Shown in pieces: positions 42,476-48,964 of a stretch of DNA of 48,964 nt. The notes under the pieces were generated by a model. That model did not search any database, was not told where the DNA came from, and was given only the letters and a program-made list of their open reading frames with translations. The number at the start of each line of letters is the position of its first letter. Position 1 is the stretch's first letter. A program made the translations under genes and the position numbers. This DNA is from JANNRR01 sp031401675 (GTDB taxonomy: Bacteria; Pseudomonadota; Alphaproteobacteria; Rhodobacterales; Rhodobacteraceae). The DNA lies in NCBI GenBank assembly GCA_031401675.1, contig JANNRR010000162.1, positions 1-48,964 on the forward strand, given 5' to 3'.

Positions 42476-43900
42476 CTAGACGACGGTCACCAACCCGGCA
42501 TCGGCAAAGGCGATCCCGACCAGCAGCACGCTGTCGATGCCCGGACCATAATTCACCAGCACCGTTCCGGCGAAATTCTGGAACGAGTGCGCGACACCTG
42601 GTGCCAGGTCGATCCGGTCCAACCCAAGTTCGAAATCAAGAATCTGGTCCTGATCGTCGCCGACCTCGAACACGAAGGTATCGCCGCCCGCATCGCCGCG
42701 CATCTGGTCATCGCCGGCGCCGCCATTGACAATGTCGCGGCCGCCGCCGCCCCACAGCCTGTCGTTGCCGTCGTCACCCGACAGGCGATCATTGTCCAGC
42801 CCGCCATACAACCGATCCGCGCCGGTATCGCCAAACAGCCGGTCGAGCCCATTGCCACCGATCAGCCGGTCCGCGCTGCTGCCGCCATCCAACGTATCAT
42901 TCCCGTTCCCGCCATCCAGCCGGTCGGCCAAAGCCCCCGTGGAAATGACATCATTGCCGTCGAGGCCAGAAACCCAGTCGATACCGGCATCGGTCAACAG
43001 GCGGTTATCGCGCGCGCTGCCGATCAGGGTCATGTTGAAAACACCCAGATGTGTATAATTCTCGATCGAAATCAACAGATCTTCATCCCCGGCAATATCC
43101 GGCGAGCCCTGCATGCCCGTCGTCAGATTGACAAGCACGTTGAACACGGTCGTGGTCAGCCCCCGGCTGTCGAGCACCAGCGTATCCACCCCGGCACCCC
43201 CGTCGAATCGGTCCGACCCGCCCTCGTCGCGCAACTCGTCATTTCCGGCACCCCCGCGCACCGTATCATCCCCGGCCCCGCCATTCAGCGTATCGTTGCC
43301 CAATCCGCCATACAGCCGGTCGTTGCCGGTATCTCCATAAAGCCTGTCGATCCCGTTGCCGCCTATCAGCCGGTCATTGCCGATGCCGCCGCGCCCCAGA
43401 TCGTCGCCGTCGCCAAGGAACAGGTCGTCATTGCCGCCGCCGCCGTAGAACGAGTCATCCCCGGCAAGGTTGATCGGCACGCCGTCCGCCGACACCGCAC
43501 TTTGTAACAGCACGTCGGCGTTGGCCCGGCCAAAGTAGGTCCAGTTCTGCGCCAGCAGCAGGTTCTCCACCGCTGCCGTATCCGCGCCGCTGTTTTCCTG
43601 CAGGGCAGCATTCTGCAGCGCGACGGCGGCGATGCCGACGTTGGAAATGGTGACTTGCAACACACCGGAATCCCGCGTGATCAGCCCATCCACCAAGCCG
43701 CCGGTAAAGACCGGCACTCCGCCGATCTGGCCAAAGGTGAAGCCGGTACCGCTGAGCTCAAAGCTCACCGTTCCGGATTGCGCGGTGACAAGGGTGGCAC
43801 TGGCCGAGGTGATGCTGGCCCCGAAGATGAACGTATCGATGAGCGAGGCGATCAGCAGGGGCGAACTGGCGACGCCGGGTGCGAATGTGATCGTAGGCAT
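42476..43900 (-). CDS. RTX-type calcium-binding repeat protein
   Basis: A 474-residue protein without signal peptide. Residues 1-145 are a mixed, Ala/Val/Ile-rich part. Then come two blocks of Ca-binding nonapeptides (consensus GGxGNDxLx), about residues 146-240 and 310-415, with a spacer between them. The C-terminal stretch (FELGLDRIDL, ending VTVV) resembles the uncleaved secretion signal of type I substrates. RTX proteins leave the cell by an ABC transporter, HlyD and TolC; none is encoded here. No catalytic domain is seen, so it may be an adhesin, matrix or surface protein. GGAGGA lies before the ATG. Confidence 0.88.
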   Translation of the reverse strand: MPTITFAPGVASSPLLIASLIDTFIFGASITSASATLVTAQSGTVSFELSGTGFTFGQIGGVPVFTGGLVDGLITRDSGVLQVTISNVGIAAVALQNAALQENSGADTAAVENLLLAQNWTYFGRANADVLLQSAVSADGVPINLAGDDSFYGGGGNDDLFLGDGDDLGRGGIGNDRLIGGNGIDRLYGDTGNDRLYGGLGNDTLNGGAGDDTVRGGAGNDELRDEGGSDRFDGGAGVDTLVLDSRGLTTTVFNVLVNLTTGMQGSPDIAGDEDLLISIENYTHLGVFNMTLIGSARDNRLLTDAGIDWVSGLDGNDVISTGALADRLDGGNGNDTLDGGSSADRLIGGNGLDRLFGDTGADRLYGGLDNDRLSGDDGNDRLWGGGGRDIVNGGAGDDQMRGDAGGDTFVFEVGDDQDQILDFELGLDRIDLAPGVAHSFQNFAGTVLVNYGPGIDSVLLVGIAFADAGLVTVV

Positions 43901-43985
43901 AAAGGTCCTCCATGATGAATGATGGCACAGGATACCGCAGTTCCTGCCGGACAGACCGATTCGTTAGCGGATTGTCCCGGTGCCC

Positions 43986-44591
43986 TCATTCCCCCGGCCG
44001 TTTCAGCGCAAACACCTCGCGCACCACCGAGTAATCGCGGTAGCCGCCGCGCGCCAATGGCTGGAACCGGGTCACGTCGAACCGGCCGTTCACCACGCAG
44101 TCATCGCGCAGATGCACGCCCACCACTTCGCCGAACACCACGAAATTGGCGGCCCCGGGCAACTGCAGGATCTGCGTCAGGCGGCATTCCAGGGCGGCAG
44201 GCACCCCGGCCACCCGGCTGCAGGGAATGGTTTCGCAGGGCAACCGGTCGATCCCGGCATGGCTGAACTCATCCACCTCGCGGCCATACTGGCCCGAGGT
44301 GGCGTTCATCGCATCGCGCATCGCGTACTCGACGATATTCACGCAGAACACCCCGGTTTCCTCGATGTTGGCCACCGTGTCCTTGCCGCGCAGCCGGTCG
44401 GGCTTGCTCTCGGTGCTGGCAAACATCACCTGCGGCGGCTTGTAGGCAACAGCGTTGAAGAACGAATAGGGGGCAAGGTTTTCGCTGCCATCGCCGGCCC
44501 GCGTCGAGATCCAGCCGATCGGTCTGGGCGTCACGATGGCGTTGAACGGATTGTGCGGCAGGCCGTGGCCGTCGGCGGGTCGGTAGAACAT
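43986..44591 (-). CDS. Flavin reductase family protein (FMN-binding split barrel)
   Basis: A 201-residue protein with the family opening VTPRPIGWISTRAGDG and the motif NLAPYSFFNAVAYKPPQVMFAS. Such proteins bind FMN and reduce flavin or act as partner reductases of monooxygenases. There is no adjacent oxygenase gene. It is divergent from the next GNAT gene with 39 bases between starts. Confidence 0.85.
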   Translation of the reverse strand: MFYRPADGHGLPHNPFNAIVTPRPIGWISTRAGDGSENLAPYSFFNAVAYKPPQVMFASTESKPDRLRGKDTVANIEETGVFCVNIVEYAMRDAMNATSGQYGREVDEFSHAGIDRLPCETIPCSRVAGVPAALECRLTQILQLPGAANFVVFGEVVGVHLRDDCVVNGRFDVTRFQPLARGGYRDYSVVREVFALKRPGE

Positions 44592-44630
44592 CGGCGGGGT
44601 CCCATCTGGATTTGCCCCTGACCTAGCCGC

Positions 44631-45164
44631 GTGCTACGGGCGTTTCCAGCGAAAACGCGGCGTGGCGGGGGCGGTTTGTACCAGCTGGAGGAAGAAACCG
44701 CCGACGACTGGTGGGAGGTCGAGGCGCTGCTGGACCTGTGCTTTGCGCCGGGCCGCGAGGCGCTGTCGTCATACCGGCTGCGCGACGGCGTCGCCAGGGT
44801 CGCGCCGCTGTGTCTGGTCCTGCGTGACGAGTACAGCATTCTGGCGGCCTCGATCCGCTATTGGCCGGTGCTGGTCGGCGGGCGGCCGGTGTTGCTCTTG
44901 GGACCGATCTCCGTGCACCCTACCCGGCAGGGCGAGGGGCTCGGGGCCTATCTGATCCGCGAGAGCCTGGCCGAGGCCCGCGCTCTGGGGTGGGAACGGG
45001 TGCTGCTGGTGGGCGATGCGCCCTACTACAGCCGGTTCGGCTTTCGCACGCGGACCGATGTGGTGATGCCGCCCCCCACCAACCCCGACCGGGTGCTGGG
45101 GTTCGAACTGGTCAAGGGCGCGTGGAACGGCGTGCTGGGCAAAGTGACGAAATTCACGCCCTAG
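44631..45164 (+). CDS. GNAT family N-acetyltransferase (YhbS-like)
   Basis: A 177-residue protein with the acetyl-CoA loop HPTRQGEGLGAYLI and the ending GDAPYYSRFGFR, the YhbS/COG3153 pattern. Start uncertain: GTG at 44631, or TTG at 44676 (LYQLEEETADDWWEV), where the conserved part begins. Substrate unknown. Confidence 0.8.
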   Translation: MLRAFPAKTRRGGGGLYQLEEETADDWWEVEALLDLCFAPGREALSSYRLRDGVARVAPLCLVLRDEYSILAASIRYWPVLVGGRPVLLLGPISVHPTRQGEGLGAYLIRESLAEARALGWERVLLVGDAPYYSRFGFRTRTDVVMPPPTNPDRVLGFELVKGAWNGVLGKVTKFTP

Positions 45165-45221
45165 GTGGGATTTCGCGGCCTGACGATTGCAGCGGCGCGT
45201 CGCGGTCCCTAGGTTTCAGCG

Positions 45222-46010
45222 ATGACCGATCTGATCCTGCGCCAGCCGCCAGACCCCGATCCGCTGCCAAACGCGGCACAAACCGCCATTGCCGAAATTG
45301 CGGCCCGGCATCGTGCGGCGGGTGGGGTGCTGATGAAGCTGGTCAACTCGGTTGGCGGCCAGATCGAAAACCGCATGGAACTGCTGCCCGACAGCGTCAA
45401 GGACCGGATCGAGACGGCGGCCCGACAGGCGCTGGAGGTGGCCTACCGCTGGGCCGAACGCACGCACGGGTCGCCCGGCGCGGTTACGGGCAGCGACCGG
45501 GCGCATCTGGCGCTGGCGACGCTGACCGGGGCGGTGGGCGGGCTGGCCGGGATCGGTTCGGCGCTGGCGGAACTGCCGGTCACCACCACCGTGATCCTGC
45601 GCTCGATCCAGACCATCGCCGCCGGGCACGGCTTTGATCCGGCCGATCCGGTGGTGCGCGCCGAATGTCTGGCGGTGTTCGCCTCCGGCAGCCCTCTGGA
45701 CAATGATGACGGCGTCAACAGCTCGTTTCTGGCGGCCCGTGTCACCTTGACCGGCCCGGCGATCCAGCGGCTGATCGCAGCGATTGCGCCGCGCTTTGCC
45801 GCGCTGATCAGCCAGAAACTTGCAGCACAGGCAGTGCCGATCCTGGGGGCGATGACCGGGGCCGGGCTCAACTACACCTTCATGGACTACTTTCAGGAAA
45901 TGGCGCATGTGCGGTTCGGCCTGATGCGGCTGGGGCAGGCGCATGACCCGGTGGCCATCGCCGCCGCCTTCCGCGAAGCCGCCGCCCCGGTCCGGATCAA
46001 CCGAGCCTGA
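45222..46010 (+). CDS. EcsC family protein
   Basis: A 262-residue protein with hydrophobic Ala/Gly-rich segments (ALATLTGAVGGLAGIGSALAEL, VPILGAMTGAGLNYTFMDYF) and the pattern of EcsC domain proteins, which are named after a gene next to a Bacillus ABC transporter and have no firm function. Probably membrane associated. The 3' end overlaps ptsP tail to tail by 14 bases. Confidence 0.85.
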   Translation: MTDLILRQPPDPDPLPNAAQTAIAEIAARHRAAGGVLMKLVNSVGGQIENRMELLPDSVKDRIETAARQALEVAYRWAERTHGSPGAVTGSDRAHLALATLTGAVGGLAGIGSALAELPVTTTVILRSIQTIAAGHGFDPADPVVRAECLAVFASGSPLDNDDGVNSSFLAARVTLTGPAIQRLIAAIAPRFAALISQKLAAQAVPILGAMTGAGLNYTFMDYFQEMAHVRFGLMRLGQAHDPVAIAAAFREAAAPVRINRA

Positions 46011-48291
46011 CGGTGCTTTCGACACCAGTGCCGCTGTCCGGAACCACTTCCGGCTGCGTCGCCAGCCATTCCATCACGGCGGGCCGCACGGTTTCCGCCC
46101 CAGCGGCGCGGGCGGCATCGATCACCTCGTGGGCCTCATCCAGATCGACGCGGCGCAAAAGGTGCTTGACCGGCCCGACCGAGGATGGCCGCATCGACAG
46201 ATTGCGCAGGCCCAGGGCCGCGAAACACAGCGCCTCGACCGGCCGCCCGGCATCCTCGCCGCAGAAGCTGAGCGGGGTGGCGGTTTCGGCGCAGCGGGCG
46301 ACGATATGCCGGATGAAGTCCAGAAAGCTGACATTCAGCGTGTCATAGCGCCGCCGCACCCGTTCATTCTCGCGGTCGGCGGCAAAGAAGAACTGCTTGA
46401 GGTCGTTGCCGCCGATGGATACGAAATCGGCCAGCTGAAAGAACGAACTCGGCGCATAGGCCAGAGAGGGGGTTTCCAGCATGGCCCCGATCTCGACCTT
46501 TTCCGGCAGGCTCCGGCCCAGCCGGCCCTCGCGGTCCAGCTCGCGCAACAGATGGTCGCGGGCTTCGACAAACTCGGCATGTTCGGCGACAAACGGGAAC
46601 ATCACGGTCAGCGGCCGGCCATTGGCGGCGCGGATCAGCGCCTGCAGCTGCATGCGCAGCACGCCGGGCTTTTCCAGCCCGACCCGGATCGCCCGCCAGC
46701 CCATCGCCGGGTTCGGCTCGTCCTGCGGTTTCAGATAGGGCAGCACCTTGTCGGACCCGATATCCAGCGTGCGGAACGCCACCCGGCGACCCTTGGCGCT
46801 GTCGAGCACCCGGGAATACAGCGCCGCCAGTTCGCCGCGCTTCGGCATCTGGCTGCGGACGAGGAACTGCAACTCGGTGCGGAACAGGCCGACCCCTTCG
46901 GCCCCCGATCCCTCCAGCGACGGCAGATCGGCCATCAGCCCGGCATTCATGTGCAGACTGACGACCGACCCGCACAGCGCCTGCGCCGGCAGATTGCGCA
47001 GCGGCACGTACTTTTCCATCGCGGTGGCCTGCATCGCGATCTTGTCGCGGAAGGCCTTGGCCACGGTCTCATCCGGACGCAGGTGCACGATGCCCTGATC
47101 GCCGTCGACCAGAATCTGGTTGCCGTTCAGCGCCTCGGTGGTGACGCGTTCGGCATGGATCACCAAGGGTATCGCCAGCGCCCGGGCGACAATGGCGGCA
47201 TGGCTGCCAACCGAGCCGCCTTCCAGCACCACACCGCGCAGCTTGCGGCCATATTCCAGCAATTCGGCCGGGCCGATGTTGCGCGCCACCAGCACCGGAT
47301 CGTCGGGTATCGCCGCCCCGGTATCCTTGCCCTGGCCGGTCAGGATGCGCAGCAGGCGGTTGGACAGGTCGTCCAGATCATGCAGCCGTTCGCGCAGATA
47401 GGGGTCGGGCACGGTTTCCATCCGGGCCCGCGCGCTCGACTGTTCCTTTTCCACCGCTGCCTCGGCCGACAGGCCACGCCCGATATCCTCCTCCATCCGG
47501 CGGGTCCAGCCGCGCGAATTGGCGAACATCCGATAAGCTTCCATCACCTGCAACTGTTCCTTGTCGGTGGTCTCGGCATTCGACAACAGCGCATCGACCG
47601 ATCCGCGCAACTGCTCGATCGCCTCGTTCAGCCGTTCAATCTCTGCCGCCGGGTCGTCGGCCACCGGGTTGGTCACCACCACCCGCGCCTCGTGCAGCCA
47701 GACCCGGCCTTCGGCGCTGCCTTCCTGCCCGGTGGCACCGCGAAACATCACCGGCTGCTGGTGCAGCGCACTGAGCGCCTCGCCCTCGCCGATAAAGGCA
47801 CCAAGCTCGGTCATTTCGGCCAGCACCATGGCCACGACTTCCAGCCCGTAAACCTCGTCTTCGGAAAACTGCCGGGCCTCGCGGCTTTGCACCACCAGCA
47901 CCCCCAGCTTTTCCCCGACCCGCTGGATCGGCACGCCCAGAAAGCTGGAATACAGCTCCTCGCCGGTTTCGGGCATGTAGCGAAAGCCCTTTTCCGCCGG
48001 GGCGTTGCCGGTGTTGATCGGCGTAGCTGTCTTGGCCACCCGGCCCACCAGCCCTTCACCCAGGCGCAGGCGGGTCTTGTGCACCGATGCCGCCTTCAGC
48101 CCTTCGGTCGCGCACAACTCCAGCGTGTCATCGTCGCGGAACAGATAGATCGAGCAGACCTGCGCGCCCATCGAACCTGAAATGATCTTGGTGATCCGGT
48201 CCAGCCGTTCCTGCCCCGCGCCCTTGTCGGCGAGCGAGTCCCGAAGCCGTCGCAGCAGCTTGCGGCTTTCAGTTTCAGCGCGTTCGGGCAT
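45997..48291 (-). CDS. ptsP: PTS-Ntr enzyme I, PtsP
   Basis: A 764-residue phosphoenolpyruvate-protein phosphotransferase: N-terminal GAF domain (about 1-165), enzyme I N-domain with the phospho-His364 in GGSVGSHAAIVARALAIP, and the PEP-binding TIM barrel with GVGLFRTELQF and SFCGEDAGRP. It takes phosphate from PEP to NPr, in the nitrogen PTS that controls carbon/nitrogen and storage metabolism. In alphaproteobacteria GAF sensing of glutamine has been reported for such proteins. Next on this strand upstream is lysC, an arrangement seen in related genomes. Confidence 0.96.
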   Translation of the reverse strand: MPERAETESRKLLRRLRDSLADKGAGQERLDRITKIISGSMGAQVCSIYLFRDDDTLELCATEGLKAASVHKTRLRLGEGLVGRVAKTATPINTGNAPAEKGFRYMPETGEELYSSFLGVPIQRVGEKLGVLVVQSREARQFSEDEVYGLEVVAMVLAEMTELGAFIGEGEALSALHQQPVMFRGATGQEGSAEGRVWLHEARVVVTNPVADDPAAEIERLNEAIEQLRGSVDALLSNAETTDKEQLQVMEAYRMFANSRGWTRRMEEDIGRGLSAEAAVEKEQSSARARMETVPDPYLRERLHDLDDLSNRLLRILTGQGKDTGAAIPDDPVLVARNIGPAELLEYGRKLRGVVLEGGSVGSHAAIVARALAIPLVIHAERVTTEALNGNQILVDGDQGIVHLRPDETVAKAFRDKIAMQATAMEKYVPLRNLPAQALCGSVVSLHMNAGLMADLPSLEGSGAEGVGLFRTELQFLVRSQMPKRGELAALYSRVLDSAKGRRVAFRTLDIGSDKVLPYLKPQDEPNPAMGWRAIRVGLEKPGVLRMQLQALIRAANGRPLTVMFPFVAEHAEFVEARDHLLRELDREGRLGRSLPEKVEIGAMLETPSLAYAPSSFFQLADFVSIGGNDLKQFFFAADRENERVRRRYDTLNVSFLDFIRHIVARCAETATPLSFCGEDAGRPVEALCFAALGLRNLSMRPSSVGPVKHLLRRVDLDEAHEVIDAARAAGAETVRPAVMEWLATQPEVVPDSGTGVESTVRLG

Positions 48292-48315
48292 TGGTCCCCG
48301 GTTCTTGCGGCGGTC

Positions 48316-48964
48316 TCAGGCGGCTTTTTCCAACCCGAAGGTATCATGCAGCGCCTGCACCGCCAGTTCCATGTATTTCCGGTCGATCAGCACCGAAATC
48401 TTGATCTCGGAGGTTGTAATGACCTTGATGTTGATCCGCTCGGCCGCCAGCGCCCGGAACATGGTCGCCGCAACCCCTGCGTGGCTGCGCATGCCGATCC
48501 CCACAACCGAAACCTTGGCCACATCGGTATCCGCCACCAGCCCATCAAAGGCGATGTCGCCGCGCGCCTTGGCCGCCATCATCGCCTTTTCCGCGCGTGC
48601 CACCTGATCGGTCGGGCAGCTGAAGGTCATGTCGGTGTGGCCGCCTTCGGAGATGTTCTGCACGATCATGTCGACATTGACCCCGGCCTCGGCCAAGGGG
48701 CCAAAGATCGCGGCGGCGATGCCGGGCCGGTCCTCGACCGATTGCAGCGTCATCTTGGCTTCGTCGCGCGAATAGGCGACGCCGGAAACTACGTTGGATT
48801 CCATGATTTCCCCTTCGTCACACACCAGTGTGCCGGAATTCTCGTCGGTTTCTTCAAAGCTGGACAGCACCCGCAGCCGCACCTTGAAGCGCATCGCCAG
48901 TTCCACCGACCGGGTCTGCAGCACCTTGGCCCCCAGGCTCGCCAGCTCCAGCATCTCCTCGAAC
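48316..48964 (-). CDS. lysC: Aspartate kinase, C-terminal part (partial)
   Basis: The gene runs off the window end. The visible 216 or so residues begin FEEMLELASLGAKVLQTRSVE, the end of the kinase domain, and hold two ACT domains, VEDRPGIAAAIFGPLAEAGVNVDMI and IGMRSHAGVAATMFRALAAERINIK, ending DTFGLEKAA. Aspartate kinase starts the lysine, threonine and methionine pathway, and the ACT part gives feedback by lysine and threonine. It ends 24 bases before the ptsP start, so they are probably one operon. Confidence 0.97.
   Translation of the reverse strand, partial: FEEMLELASLGAKVLQTRSVELAMRFKVRLRVLSSFEETDENSGTLVCDEGEIMESNVVSGVAYSRDEAKMTLQSVEDRPGIAAAIFGPLAEAGVNVDMIVQNISEGGHTDMTFSCPTDQVARAEKAMMAAKARGDIAFDGLVADTDVAKVSVVGIGMRSHAGVAATMFRALAAERINIKVITTSEIKISVLIDRKYMELAVQALHDTFGLEKAA

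Noticed and set aside
42476..43900. Regular repeats in this stretch as a possible CRISPR or satellite
   Set aside because: They are codon-level echoes of the GGxGND nonapeptides of the RTX protein, without equal spacers.
45943..48180. 745-residue plus-strand open frame
   Set aside because: Antisense to ptsP, whose every catalytic motif is present on the other strand.

Overview
The window reads as chromosomal DNA of a high-GC alphaproteobacterium, most likely of the Rhodobacteraceae (Rhodobacter/Paracoccus/Roseobacter relatives). This rests on the gene order seen: fhs-chorismate mutase-folD, a tad pilus locus whose Flp pilins carry a DW(V)VLTA core, a cta cluster in the order coxB-ctaB-small ORF-ctaG-coxC-SURF1 without subunit I, then thrC and an M16 peptidase, and ptsP beside lysC. 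Taxonomy is inferred from gene content and order; no search was run.

Layout. 1-1342 (+): end of formate-THF ligase, a chorismate mutase and folD. 1674-2462 (+): membrane-bound LytTR regulator, overlapping tail to tail with the ligase-associated repair pair pdeM and lhr-type helicase (2426-5577, -). 5667-19127 (-): a nearly complete tad (Flp pilus) locus. In transcription order it holds three almost identical 62-aa Flp pilins, a divergent 58-aa pilin-like gene, cpaB, the secretin cpaC, an OmpA-like lipoprotein, cpaE/tadZ, cpaF/tadA, tadB, tadC, two TPR lipoproteins, the prepilin peptidase and an AAA+ ATPase. A lytic transglycosylase (19500-20369, +) is divergent from it. 20505-28774 (- except one secreted protein): scoAB, topA, dprA, a GST and tldD. 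29220-36211 (+): cytochrome oxidase subunits and assembly factors, thrC, an M16 protease. 36211-39715 (+): GNAT, DUF1697, MBL-fold and FAD-oxidase genes. 39934-42363 (-): apt and mtnP, separated by an endolysin-like M15 peptidase. 42476-43900 (-): RTX-type protein. The end holds a flavin reductase, a GNAT, an EcsC protein, ptsP and the C-terminus of aspartate kinase.

How it works together. The tad genes encode a full cytoplasm-to-outer-membrane pilus machine: pilins, peptidase, ATPase, two platform proteins, localisation ATPase, secretin, periplasmic CpaB and lipoproteins. TadE/F/G-type minor pilins are not in the window. The cta genes build aa3-type oxidase (heme O synthesis, copper delivery, heme insertion), while subunit I must lie elsewhere.

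The least ordinary parts are the Flp pilin array, with a 13-copy 15-bp minisatellite between two pilin genes and a repeated promoter-like block, and the endolysin-like gene between two purine-salvage genes. Smaller tandem or direct repeats lie at 42421-42460 and 39808-39843. I found no CRISPR array, rRNA, tRNA, transposase or integrase. I do not see a clearly novel multi-gene system; the repeat-laden pilin array is the best lead.
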